Notes: a model not told the origin generated them from the sequence alone. Shown: positions 43,795 through 56,909, counted from the first letter of the stretch. The stretch is DNA of 64,000 nt from Parasalinivibrio latis (GCF_036825535.1 NZ_CP098812.1:3286001-3350000); one strand, 5' to 3'. Numbers and translations are program-made.

Positions 43795-43974
43795 TTAGTT
43801 TTGGGATTCAGGCTCGACACTCAACGTCAACGTTGAACTCGAATCGGCTTCTTCAGCCATTGCTGCACGCTCGGCTTTGGAAATATAGCGGGGTTTATTG
43901 CTGTTATTCAGTTTGGCGTTTTTCTTTTTCTGCTTTGCCTTCAGCACCTGATTGATTCTTTTCTTGCGGTTCAT
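43795..43974 (-). CDS. DUF2986 family small basic protein
   Basis: A 59-residue protein starting MNRKKRINQVLKAKQKKKNA, then NKPRYISKAERAAMAEEAD. This is the form of the DUF2986 family, short Lys/Arg-rich proteins found in Vibrionaceae, Shewanella and relatives; function unknown. The basic N-terminus suggests nucleic-acid or ribosome contact, but that is only inference. It lies alone between the YciI gene and the acyltransferase gene. Confidence 0.75.
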   Translation of the reverse strand: MNRKKRINQVLKAKQKKKNAKLNNSNKPRYISKAERAAMAEEADSSSTLTLSVEPESQN

Positions 43975-44076
43975 TTTTACCCCCTTTTCGATTGGCCGGC
44001 AGATTAAAGGTTTTTACCGGTAAGCTCAATGGCGAACGCATGAATCACCGCAAGCTCATGGCCTCTCCCACGCTTT

Positions 44077-44805
44077 TTAACGGGAGCTGTTGTCCATGCC
44101 CCGGAGACTGGATCTGATCCGGCTTTCTATTTCCCTGAATAAACTCCCCACCTCGGCGGACAGCCCGCTTTTAAAACGTTCAGCATTAATATAATACGGA
44201 GCCCTTTTCCCTCTGAGCTCTACCGGTTTACCCACCTGGACAAAATCGATACCCGCCCAGCGCAGGCTTCGTGCAAGGCGAGGCTCCATAATGACAAAGC
44301 AGTGTTCCAGGCCTTTTTGTTCCCCAAGAGACCCGGCCCCGAGATACAGCGCCATAGATATAAGTGGAAAAATACGGAGCTCTTCGTCGGTCAGTTGATT
44401 AAGGGGTTTAAATATTTCGGCACTTTCCTCATTGCGACGTCGCCGGAAATGTAATGGAACAGCCAGACGGGAAATTTCGCATATAGATGAATAACTGAAC
44501 CTACCAGGCTGATAGTCCGGGTGCTGGATAACACCGGGGCAGTGAACTTCCAGGGGTAAGGGTTGGTTCTTTTCTACCGGGGTAACCAGTCTCACACACC
44601 CAGCAACCATGCCCGAAGAAAGATGCCGGATCAGGCAGAAATCTGAATAGTCATCAAATGTATCGGATTCCCTGCCATCGGGGCGCACCGGCTCATAGTT
44701 GAGTTCTTCACAGTACACTTGATGGCGCGTCCTGAGCACTTCATCCCGGAGCTCGTCATTCAGCGCGACCTGAAAATCCATATACGTCGTGAATTTCTCG
44801 AACAT
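44077..44805 (-). CDS. LuxI-like acyltransferase (PEP-CTERM/exosortase-associated type)
   Basis: This 242-residue protein has the autoinducer-synthase/GNAT fold of the PEP-CTERM/exosortase-associated acyltransferases. Landmarks are LRDEVLRTRHQVYCEELNYE, the acidic SDTFDDYSDFCLIRH, GCVRLVTP, and CEISRLAVPLHFRRRR (the E-x-S-R region of LuxI-type enzymes), then MEPRLARSLRWAGI. The ATG at 44805 follows GGAGG by seven bases. No exosortase gene is in the window. A broken second copy lies 0.8 kb downstream. Substrate and product unknown; whether it makes a signal is not shown. Confidence 0.82.
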   Translation of the reverse strand: MFEKFTTYMDFQVALNDELRDEVLRTRHQVYCEELNYEPVRPDGRESDTFDDYSDFCLIRHLSSGMVAGCVRLVTPVEKNQPLPLEVHCPGVIQHPDYQPGRFSYSSICEISRLAVPLHFRRRRNEESAEIFKPLNQLTDEELRIFPLISMALYLGAGSLGEQKGLEHCFVIMEPRLARSLRWAGIDFVQVGKPVELRGKRAPYYINAERFKSGLSAEVGSLFREIESRIRSSLRGMDNSSR

Positions 44806-44969
44806 AGCCTTTCCTCCCCACCACAGGAACAAATGTATGAGGTGGAGTAAGCAGGGCATTTAAAACAAGAGTAGTGCCGGTATAAACGAGCCAGATGCCG
44901 CATTTTATGAAATCGGGCAACAGATGCCTAAATTGTGCGTGTCTTTTGCCATTCCCCTATATGTATCCT

Positions 44970-45812
44970 CTACTTGCTGTTGTCGGAGGCATGTGCTGAA
45001 TCCCCAGCGATACTACTTCCGCAATATTTACAATAATCGGCGTCAGCGTCATGGTCTGACTTGGAGCAATTTGGACACCTGATTAACTGGCGCTGGCGTG
45101 TAAGGTGTTGCCCCATATGGGCGGTAATAATCCCGGTGGGTACGGCTATGATGGAATAGCCCATCAACATGGTTAATGAGGCCAACGCTTTACCAATATC
45201 GGTTTGCGGTACGATATCGCCATAGCCGACTGTGGTCATTGTGACGATTGCCCAATATATGCTGTATGGAATGCTGGTAAATCCGTGTTCTGGCCCTTCA
45301 ATCACAAACATCAGAGAGCCAAACACAGTGACAAGAACCATCACGGAAAAAAAGAATATAAATATCTTCCTGCTGGACATTTTCAGCGCCGACAAAAGCA
45401 CATCAGATTCCTGCAGGTACCTCATCAATTTAAGCACCCTAAAGATACGCAACACGCGTAAAAGACGTATCACCATCATGTAGTTGGTGCCGGGAACCAA
45501 CATGGCCAGATAGGTTGGAAGGATCGCGAGAAGATCCACAATGCCGTAGAAGCTTTTGGCGTACGCTTTGGGAGCCGGTGAACAGTAAAGGCGAAGAATG
45601 TATTCGATGGTAAAGAAGATCGTGAAAAACCACTCGAGCGTGATAAAGATGCTGCCGTACTTCTCCTGCATCTTACTCACAGATTCCAGCATCAAAACCA
45701 GGATGGATGCCAGAATAATGATAATTAACGCGAGATCAAAAACTTTTCCGTGCCTGGTTTCGGTACCAAAAATGGTGGTGTAAAGATAATCCCTGATGGC
45801 ATCCCTGTTCAT
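44970..45812 (-). CDS. Voltage-gated-type potassium channel with C-terminal zinc ribbon
   Basis: This 280-residue channel has six membrane segments. The S4 segment is RLLRVLRIFRVLKLMRYLQ (about residues 120-140) and the selectivity filter TMTTVGYGDIVPQ (about residue 195). After S6 (SIIAVPTGIITAHMG) a cytoplasmic tail contains CPNCSKSDHDADADYCKYCG, a four-cysteine zinc ribbon. This tail is unusual among bacterial Kv-like channels and suggests a regulatory contact. The gene has single-gene spacing on both sides. It is a different protein from the channel at 16906. Confidence 0.9.
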   Translation of the reverse strand: MNRDAIRDYLYTTIFGTETRHGKVFDLALIIIILASILVLMLESVSKMQEKYGSIFITLEWFFTIFFTIEYILRLYCSPAPKAYAKSFYGIVDLLAILPTYLAMLVPGTNYMMVIRLLRVLRIFRVLKLMRYLQESDVLLSALKMSSRKIFIFFFSVMVLVTVFGSLMFVIEGPEHGFTSIPYSIYWAIVTMTTVGYGDIVPQTDIGKALASLTMLMGYSIIAVPTGIITAHMGQHLTRQRQLIRCPNCSKSDHDADADYCKYCGSSIAGDSAHASDNSK

Positions 45813-45935
45813 ACTACGCCTGACAATTAATAGTTAGATATTAAAAGATTAGCAGGATCTAATTAAGGGGCCGTTTTCAGGTGTATAAAGTAACGGTGCC
45901 GCATAAATAGCGGCTCCTGGTAAATTAGAACTATT

Positions 45936-46436
45936 TTAGTTTCCGGGAAGAATCACGTTGTCTATAACGTGTATAACGCCGTTACTTGCATTTACGTCTG
46001 CGATAATGACGTTTGCATCATCAATCATTACATTATTCGCGGATGCACGAATTGCCAAATCACTGCCTTGGACCGTTGTCGCTCTGTTGAGTCTCATTAC
46101 GTCCGCCGACATCACTTTCCCCGAAACAACGTGGTACGTCAAAATGGCAATTAATTTGTCTTTGTTTTCCGGTTTCAGCAGGCTCTCTACTGTGCCTTCG
46201 GGCAATTTGGCAAAAGCCTCATCGGTAGGTGCAAAAACGGTAAAAGGTCCGTCGCCTTTGAGAGTATCAACAAGTCCGGCAGCTTTTACGGCAGCCACCA
46301 GTGTATTGAACGACCCGTTGGCTACAGCACTGTCAACGATATCTTTTTTCATTCCACTGTAATCAGCTCGAGCAACAAAAGATGAAGTCAGACTGAACGT
46401 AACGAGGGCGAGAATTACAAATATTTTCCTGAACAT
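45936..46436 (-). CDS. Secreted fasciclin (FAS1) domain protein
   Basis: This 166-residue precursor has a signal peptide (MFRKIFVILALVTFSLTSSF, then VARADYS) and one FAS1 domain with the H1 motif GPFTVFAPTDEAFAKLP and the H2-like VIHVIDNVILPG at the end, plus the conserved YHVVSGKV. FAS1 domains mediate adhesion in larger proteins; single-domain bacterial forms are periplasmic or secreted with unclear partners. It is divergent from the DnaJ-type zinc-finger gene. Confidence 0.9.
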   Translation of the reverse strand: MFRKIFVILALVTFSLTSSFVARADYSGMKKDIVDSAVANGSFNTLVAAVKAAGLVDTLKGDGPFTVFAPTDEAFAKLPEGTVESLLKPENKDKLIAILTYHVVSGKVMSADVMRLNRATTVQGSDLAIRASANNVMIDDANVIIADVNASNGVIHVIDNVILPGN

Positions 46437-46738
46437 AACACTGTTTTCCTTGTCGGGTTATAGCGACAGCTTTGCGCCGTTAGCATCAGCCTTAATTACG
46501 CGGGCCCGGCAAATAAGATCACTTCTTTAAAAAATCTCATCTCTGTAATTCGTCCCGTTGCAGCGTGATATAAGGAAGGTCCTTTTATCGATGAATTCCG
46601 CCATGAGAGGTAAAACATTTACACATCTGTCAGCAATAAAAAATACAAGGTTTATTGCGTGCAAATATTAAGACAGCACCACACCATGTTGGCTAATAAA
46701 CTGGGTTAACTGACGAATTCCTAAGAACAGAGCTTATT
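46437..46738. other. Intergenic region between the fasciclin gene and the zinc-finger gene
   Basis: About 300 bases that must hold two divergent promoters. AT-rich pieces are present near 46580 and 46650, but no clear -10/-35 pair, hairpin or small gene could be supported. Confidence 0.3.
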
Positions 46739-47386
46739 ATGGCTACCTGCCCCGTTTGCCACGGATTGTGCGAAACGCCAACCGGCCGCTATCACAATTG
46801 CTATTCCTGTGGAGGGCGGGGTTACGGCAGTAGTACTGATGTTCCCTGTGTGGCTTGCGGGGGATCCGGCACATCCACGCAGGAAATCATGGATCCTTGC
46901 TATCACTGCCATGGAACCGGCATTGTAGACAATTCCACCACCTCTTCAGGGAACAGGCCGCCCACTTCACCTGCAGCAAAACAATCAACAAGGGCGGGCG
47001 TCAAGCCTGGCTCCGAGTCACGCGGGGCAACAAGTAACAAACCGCAGGTATCACCCAAAACGACGGCAAAAGAAAAGCCTGACGGCCTCTTCGCACTCCT
47101 TGCAGCTGTCTTTGCCGGGATAATGGGTTACACCCATTTTGAACAGACCCAAAACTCAACAGAATCACTACTGATGGGCGCAGTGTGTTTCGTTGCGGGG
47201 TATGCCGGGCTTTTTGTGCTCTATTACGTTGTTAAATTGGCCATTGAACTGCTCAAGGTACTCTTTGTTGTCGTGTTTTGGGGTGGCGTTGCACTAGTAG
47301 TGGGGAACCTATTAGGGATACAGCTCGCTGCAGATATTATCGATTTCCTAGAAACACTTTGGCGGAATATATCTTCGACTTTATGA
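46739..47386 (+). CDS. DnaJ-type zinc-finger membrane protein
   Basis: This 215-residue protein starts with four C-x2-C repeats of the DnaJ cysteine-rich type: CPVCHGLCETPTG, CYSCGGRGYG, CVACGGSGTS and CYHCHGTG (residues 4-60). A Ser/Thr/Pro-rich linker follows, then three or four hydrophobic segments (LFALLAAVFAGIMGY, LMGAVCFVAGYAGLFVLYYV, VLFVVVFWGGVALVVGNLLG). There is no J domain, so it is not DnaJ. Fusion of the finger to membrane segments is uncommon; the role may be metal or protein binding at the membrane, as inference. Confidence 0.8.
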   Translation: MATCPVCHGLCETPTGRYHNCYSCGGRGYGSSTDVPCVACGGSGTSTQEIMDPCYHCHGTGIVDNSTTSSGNRPPTSPAAKQSTRAGVKPGSESRGATSNKPQVSPKTTAKEKPDGLFALLAAVFAGIMGYTHFEQTQNSTESLLMGAVCFVAGYAGLFVLYYVVKLAIELLKVLFVVVFWGGVALVVGNLLGIQLAADIIDFLETLWRNISSTL

Positions 47387-47597
47387 GCATCCTCCCTGGC
47401 ATTTGTCGCACTTATGGCCAAATTTGAGTTTTGGGTGTTCGGTGCCCCACTTTCCTACCTGACAATATTCTTAGTTATAAAACGACTCTCTTTCCTCTTT
47501 AACCCATCTTTAATAGCGCACCAATGAGCATATGGGTGAATAGCCACTTAGCGCTATGCGGTATGCATCAAGAAACAACCACATTTTTCAAGGTGGC

Positions 47598-48701
47598 ATG
47601 ATGAACACACAACTTAGGCCTATTTTCATTTTTATTATTTGTTTAGTGAGCTCAGTGTTGATTAACGTAACATCGCCTGGCGTACAAGCCTATGCGCCGC
47701 CTCCAGATACAGGTGGTGGTGGCGATGATGGAGGAGGAGATGGCGGAGGGGATGGTAGTGGTAACGGAAATATTCCGGACAACACGGTTGTCGTAGACGG
47801 CAAAGAGTACAAAGACTTTGCTGCGGCAGTCTCCGCCATTACCGATAAAAGCATTGTAGAGTTTGGTCCGGGCGAATACACACAGGGAATCACAATTCGT
47901 CACAATGAAGTCACACTCAGGGGCAGTCAGGGCACGCACTTCAAAGGTGCACAAGTACAGGGTAAAGGGACCTTTGTCGTCGCCGGAGATAACGTACGAA
48001 TTGAGAGGATTGAGTGCAGTAACGTTGCCGTCAGGGATCAGAATGGAGCTTGTGTCCGTCAGGAAGGTAAGGATTTGGTTCTGGATGATGTGTATTTTCA
48101 CACCAGCGAGCAAGGGTTGCTTTCGGCCAAAGGAAGCGGCTCGTTACTTATCACAAACAGTACCTTCAGTAACCTGGGTAAAAACGGTCGCGCCCACGGT
48201 ATCTACAGTAATAATGACACGCTAACCATTCGCAACAGCACGGTAAAAAGCGCTAAAAGCCAGGGTCATGAAGTGAAGTCCCGTGCAAGCGTCACCAATA
48301 TCGAATCTTCTACCATCGCCAGTGTGGGTGGACAGGACAGCCGATTGCTTGATATCCCCAACGGTGGTGCATTGCGCATCACTCACAGTGTACTGCAACA
48401 GGGCCCTAATTCTGTAAACAGGCAGCTTATTGGATTTGGGCTAGAGCCTAACTATGATCCTCTCGCCATGCATGTGGTGGAAATTCAGGACACGGTGATC
48501 ATCCTTGAGCGCAACGGTACCAACGAGTTTCTGGCACTTCCCAAAACCGGAACTGATTACCTGGTGATATCCATTGAAGGAAATGACTTCATTGGAGAGT
48601 TTATGGACAAGGGAAACTTGCCACAAAGCAATAATTTCTACCCAGATCGCGCCACTTACGGTTTAGGGCCATACCCAAATCTTCCTACTATCGGAGAATA
48701 A
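47598..48701 (+). CDS. Secreted protein with Gly/Asp linker and beta-helix domain
   Basis: This 367-residue precursor has a signal peptide (PIFIFIICLVSSVLI, cleavage probably near VQAYA), a low-complexity linker of Gly, Asp and Ser (about residues 38-60), then repeated units of the right-handed beta-helix kind (VTLRGSQGTHFKGAQ, LVLDDVYFHTSEQGL, LLITNSTFSNLG, LTIRNSTVKSAK, ALRITHSVLQQG). Proteins of this form bind or cleave polysaccharides, but no catalytic residues are clear. The start is ATG 47598 after AAGGTGGC; another ATG follows at once. It is not a lipoprotein. Confidence 0.8.
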   Translation: MMNTQLRPIFIFIICLVSSVLINVTSPGVQAYAPPPDTGGGGDDGGGDGGGDGSGNGNIPDNTVVVDGKEYKDFAAAVSAITDKSIVEFGPGEYTQGITIRHNEVTLRGSQGTHFKGAQVQGKGTFVVAGDNVRIERIECSNVAVRDQNGACVRQEGKDLVLDDVYFHTSEQGLLSAKGSGSLLITNSTFSNLGKNGRAHGIYSNNDTLTIRNSTVKSAKSQGHEVKSRASVTNIESSTIASVGGQDSRLLDIPNGGALRITHSVLQQGPNSVNRQLIGFGLEPNYDPLAMHVVEIQDTVIILERNGTNEFLALPKTGTDYLVISIEGNDFIGEFMDKGNLPQSNNFYPDRATYGLGPYPNLPTIGE

Positions 48702-48973
48702 CTTAAAACGAACGGGAAAATAATAACTTCCGCAATATACAGAAATAATCACCATTACGTATGAATATTATTCATGCTCAATTTGAATTTTAAATACCAA
48801 TAAAACAGTGCAGATTGGTAAGCCTTTACTAATATATTAATTAATAGCGAGAGGTTTAATTTGTCTGGGTAAACATTAAAAGGCTTACGGGTTTTATCTC
48901 TTACTTCACTTAACTTGTGTTGCTCCAAATCAGCAACCATAAGGGTTCTATCACGATTGATAAGGATTGTGCT

Positions 48974-50032
48974 ATGAAAAACAGTCAGCCATTCTTATTC
49001 GCGCTCTCCGCCGGCGCGGTTCTTGCCGGATGTGGAGGTGATAGTTCCGGAGATGCATCATCCCAAGCATCTACGAGTTTTACTCTTGGCGTGTCAGACG
49101 CTGCCGTTGATACCGCCAACAAAGTCGTCCTGGCTTTTGAAGATGTAGTACTGGTTCCTTTCAATCCGGATACTGGAGAGCAAAGCGGAGATCCTATCGC
49201 GATCAATGTCAGCAATTCCGGAGATTTGCGCAAAATCGATTTAATGCAATATCAGGGTAGCCAGTCCGAAACCATCATCAACGAACAAGTCGTCCCACCT
49301 GGTGATTACGCACTTTGCGTCTATGCCAAAGACGGCAAATTCCTCAATGATGATTCATTATCTTATGTTGAAAAAAGTGATGGCTCACTAAAAGGTCTGG
49401 TTGTTCCCAGTAAAGGCAGTTGCTTCGGGTACAAACCTAATACCTCCGATCAGGGGCGCCTGAAGTTTTCCCAAAGTGATGAGTTTGTAAGAATCGATTC
49501 CGGCAGTAACAGCTATATCGTTGAATTTGACCTTCGAAAAGGGCTCAGCGACCCACAAGGGCTGGATTACATGCTGATGAACTCCAATGCAGTTACGCTG
49601 GTAAATGCATCGGTATCCGGACATATCAAAGGAGATGTTAATTTAGCGCAATATCAGGCATGTGAAACGGACAGTGCTTCACTCAATGCGATAAACAATG
49701 TTTCTGCTGTACATGCTGTCTACCTGTACTCGGGCGTTCTGAGTAAGGCCAACATGGGAGATTTAGGGACAACCGATCCCGCCTTAACAGAACCTTTAGC
49801 TGTTGCATCCGTTACAGAGGGTACAGATTCCCAAGGCGAGACAGTGTACAGCTACGAGTTTGGGTTCATTGACCCGGGCACATACAGTCTTGGGTATACA
49901 TGTACTGCATTTGTTGATGACGCCAGTTCTCATGAAACCGCCGCCGACGGGTTTCAGATATACGAAGATTACTCCCCTATAGAAGTCACCTCTGATAACA
50001 CCACTGAACAGGATATTACGGTTGTTCCTTAG
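48974..50032 (+). CDS. DUF4382-domain lipoprotein
   Basis: This 352-residue protein has a lipobox (LSAGAVLAGC, Cys at about residue 20) after a short basic start MKNSQPFLFA. The mature part begins with the DUF4382 domain: FTLGVSDAAVDTANKVVLAF, EDVVLVP and LRKIDLMQYQGSQSE. The C-terminal half (from about residue 230) is another beta-rich domain of unknown type. It is likely anchored in the outer membrane. The ATG at 48974 follows AAGGA. Function unknown; it stands next to another exported protein with no shared operon structure seen. Confidence 0.82.
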   Translation: MKNSQPFLFALSAGAVLAGCGGDSSGDASSQASTSFTLGVSDAAVDTANKVVLAFEDVVLVPFNPDTGEQSGDPIAINVSNSGDLRKIDLMQYQGSQSETIINEQVVPPGDYALCVYAKDGKFLNDDSLSYVEKSDGSLKGLVVPSKGSCFGYKPNTSDQGRLKFSQSDEFVRIDSGSNSYIVEFDLRKGLSDPQGLDYMLMNSNAVTLVNASVSGHIKGDVNLAQYQACETDSASLNAINNVSAVHAVYLYSGVLSKANMGDLGTTDPALTEPLAVASVTEGTDSQGETVYSYEFGFIDPGTYSLGYTCTAFVDDASSHETAADGFQIYEDYSPIEVTSDNTTEQDITVVP

Positions 50033-50111
50033 TCCCTGAGGCTACTTTTCAGCCCTACTCTGTTTTCCCAGGGCCTTTTCTTCCCAGGTCCGGTTTCTTT
50101 TCCCCAAACGC

Positions 50112-50141
50112 AAAAAAGCCCTGACCGTCAGGTCAGGGCTT
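50112..50141 (-). terminator. rRNA operon terminator
   Basis: Stem AAGCCCTGACC/GGTCAGGGCTT with a GTCA loop (50116-50141). On the minus strand it is followed by TTTTTTGCG. It lies about 50 bases after the 5S gene. Confidence 0.9.
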
Positions 50142-50192
50142 CTTCTACTTTTTGCCTTCATCTTTTTTCTAAAAAGATGAAAACCAATTTGG

Positions 50193-50311
50193 AAGCCTGG
50201 CGATGTCCTACTCTCACATGGGGAGACCCCACACTACCATCGGCGCTATTGCGTTTCACTTCTGAGTTCGGCATGGGTTCAGGTGGAGCCACAATGCTAT
50301 GGTCGCCAGAC
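50193..50311 (-). rRNA. 5S ribosomal RNA
   Basis: The minus strand reads TCTGGCGACCATAGCATTGT at the 5' side and contains GAACCCATGCCGAACTCAGA and GATGGTAGTGTGGGGTCTCC, as in E. coli 5S, closing with GGACATCGCCAGGC. Ends are placed by alignment from memory and may be a base or two off. Confidence 0.93.
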
Positions 50312-50414
50312 AAATTCGGTACAATCTTGAAAGCTGATGTCTTCTAGCGTGTTCTCTTACACATTCAAGATGTTTGATTCTCTTGAGTACGCACAAAACC
50401 CCTTGGGTGTTGTA

Positions 50415-53304
<2,890 letters not shown>

Positions 53305-53609
53305 ATACAACCCGAAGGAGTTTCGAGTCATACGTTGACCAAGATTTGGTTTTCGCCGTACTCAAATTGAGTTGTGCTTAAAGCACTACCAAAACACTTG
53401 AATGTGTTTGCTTTGAGAACTTGTTTGCTTTCGCAAACAATCCAATCTTTCGATTGAATTACTAGTCAGCTTTCCAGATTGTTAAAGAGCTATTCTCTTT
53501 CGAGAATCAACGCAAAAGCGTTAATCAATGACAACATCATTGATTAGCGCTTTCGCCACTTAAACATTTAACCAGGCAATCTGTGTGGACACTCATGAAG
53601 CAGTTTAGG
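53305..53609 (-). other. 16S-23S spacer without tRNA
   Basis: A 305-base spacer. It has a boxA copy AGCTCTTTAACAA (53479-53491), several short hairpins (for example TTTGCGAAAGCAAA), and the 3' arm of the 16S RNase III stem (53576-53588, the exact complement of 55313-55325). No tRNA-like sequence was found, unlike many rRNA operons that carry tRNA-Ile, tRNA-Ala or tRNA-Glu here. Confidence 0.85.
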
Positions 53610-55162
<1,553 letters not shown>

Positions 55163-55334
55163 AAGTTTTTTCAAACCCGAAGGTTTGGCTCAATGAATAC
55201 TGTTATTCCTTATTACTAAGGAATGAATTGACTGTGCCGATATTCCTTTGCAGGAATCTCGTTTGGTCACTCGATTCATTGAATAAATTCTTTATTCTGT
55301 TTCAACGAGCGCCCACACAGATTGCATGGTCAAA

Positions 55335-55347
55335 TTGTTAAAGAGCA
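55335..55347 (-). promoter_or_regulatory. rRNA leader boxA antitermination site
   Basis: The minus strand reads TGCTCTTTAACAA, the standard boxA for the Nus antitermination complex. A second boxA-like copy is in the 16S-23S spacer. The RNase III 5' arm lies at 55313-55325. Confidence 0.8.
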
Positions 55348-55435
55348 ATATCGACGTTAGCGTACGTTATCCTGAGACTTCGTTTTACCGCTTTCGTGAC
55401 CGGAGTCACACTCCGTTCCCCGTCGACAGGAGCGC

Positions 55436-55463
55436 AGTATAGAGATCTGAAATTTTCGTGCAA
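55436..55463 (-). promoter_or_regulatory. rRNA operon promoter (P1-like)
   Basis: On the minus strand TTGCAC (55458-55463) and TATACT (55436-55441) are 16 bases apart, followed by a GC-rich GCGCTCCTG discriminator as in stringently controlled rRNA P1 promoters. An A/T-rich stretch with A-runs lies just upstream, like an UP element. The transcribed leader is about 270 bases. Confidence 0.7.
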
Positions 55464-55654
55464 CCCTTTTTTCGGAAAAAATTCATCGAATGGTCACGAA
55501 GGCAGCGAAAGGGGCAAAAAAGGCACTTTTCGGTTACTTTCCGTACCAGAAAGCTCGCCAAATCTGGGTTGGAAGCTGTATATCAGAAGCCGGGCTTGAA
55601 GTTTTCTTGCAATACCACCAACGCGGAGCGGTCAAAAAACACCCAAAATTCACT

Positions 55655-56890
55655 CTATCCATTTATAGATAAGGACAGCCGCCTCTTCAGCGCTGTTTTT
55701 ATTGGTTCTGTCGGCGCCTGATCGATAGCCTGAGTAGCAAAGTAGCTTGCCAACTCCCTATTACCCGTCTGGCGGTATAAGTCGGAGCAAACAGCAGCCC
55801 ACAAATAATGTCCTTCAAGCCAGCCTGGCGGTTCAGCCTCTTTCAACTTTTGCAGTGCGAGGTTCGGCCCTTTCCAGTATGCAATGGCAACAGCCTGGTT
55901 CAACCGGTAGAACGGGGATGGCTGAATCGCACTTAGCATATCGTATAGGGAGACAATATTGGCCCAATTGGTTTCATCCAGTGACGGAGCCAGGCAATGC
56001 TCAGCTGCAATCCCCGCCTCTCCATGGTAACGGGAGAATTCCTCCCCCGCGGATGCCCTTTCCAACCAAACCATTCCCTGCCAAATTTCCTCCCGGCTCC
56101 ACAGGCTTCTGTCCTGCTCCTCCAAAAGCACCAACCCACCGACATTATCTTGTCTGGCGGGTATACGGGCATGGTGGAAATACATCAGAGCATTAAGCGC
56201 ACAAGCAACAGGACTTTTCCCGGAAGGGTGTGACAGCAGCCATGTCATGAGCCTCATCGCTTCGCTACAGAGTTCCAGCCGAATTGGGCTGGTGCTATCT
56301 ACCGACAGGTAACCCTCATTGAACATCAGGTAGAGTACATGCAATACCGCCGGACATCGGACACTGTACCAATCATCAGTTGGGGAATCCTGCTCACCAT
56401 ATAAAACCCGGAGCTTTGCCTTGGCCCGGTTGTAACGCTTATATACGTTGTCTTCCGATATAAAGAGACGTGCGCTGATTTCACTGACACTGAACCCGCA
56501 AAGTGCTTTCAGGGTAAAAACCAGTTGGGACTTTTCAGGAATACGTTCATCGCAGCATTGAAAAAGGAGAAACAGGGCATCATCCTGCAACTCTCCAGTC
56601 AGCTTTCCCTCATCTTCTATATAAGAGGGATGATTAATTTGAGACTCTTCAATGAAGGAAAGGCGGCGCTGATGTTTGAATTCATCCAGCAACCGGTTGG
56701 CGGCGACCCGGTATAACCATGCAGAAGGTTTTTCTGGCTTCCCCTGTACGGGCCAGACTTGTGTAGCCTTCAGCATGGCCCCCTGCACTGCATCTTCTAC
56801 CCTGTCGAAGTTGCCTGAGCCAAATCGCCGGGAAAGGGAAGCCACCAGCTTCCCATATTCATGGCGAAATGTACGCTCCAGAATTTCCAT
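55655..56890 (-). CDS. ECF42-type RNA polymerase sigma factor with C-terminal extension
   Basis: This 411-residue protein is an ECF sigma factor: sigma region 2 (VEDAVQGAMLKATQVWPVQG and AWLYRVAANRLLDEFKHQRR) and region 4 (ALCGFSVSEISARLFISEDN, then VYKRYNRAKAKLR). The remaining 230 residues are a helical, TPR-like C-terminal domain (NEGYLSVDSTSPIRLELCSE, then FYRLNQAVAIAYWKG). ECF42 sigma factors have this extension in place of a separate anti-sigma factor, and they are encoded next to DGPF/YciI proteins, as here (19 bases upstream). The regulon is not known. Confidence 0.9.
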   Translation of the reverse strand: MEILERTFRHEYGKLVASLSRRFGSGNFDRVEDAVQGAMLKATQVWPVQGKPEKPSAWLYRVAANRLLDEFKHQRRLSFIEESQINHPSYIEDEGKLTGELQDDALFLLFQCCDERIPEKSQLVFTLKALCGFSVSEISARLFISEDNVYKRYNRAKAKLRVLYGEQDSPTDDWYSVRCPAVLHVLYLMFNEGYLSVDSTSPIRLELCSEAMRLMTWLLSHPSGKSPVACALNALMYFHHARIPARQDNVGGLVLLEEQDRSLWSREEIWQGMVWLERASAGEEFSRYHGEAGIAAEHCLAPSLDETNWANIVSLYDMLSAIQPSPFYRLNQAVAIAYWKGPNLALQKLKEAEPPGWLEGHYLWAAVCSDLYRQTGNRELASYFATQAIDQAPTEPIKTALKRRLSLSING

Positions 56891-56909
56891 GCTGACCGTG
56901 ACCTACCGA

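Noticed and set aside
36068..44000. Integrative element at the tRNA
   Set aside because: No integrase gene and no second copy of the tRNA 3' end were found in the window.
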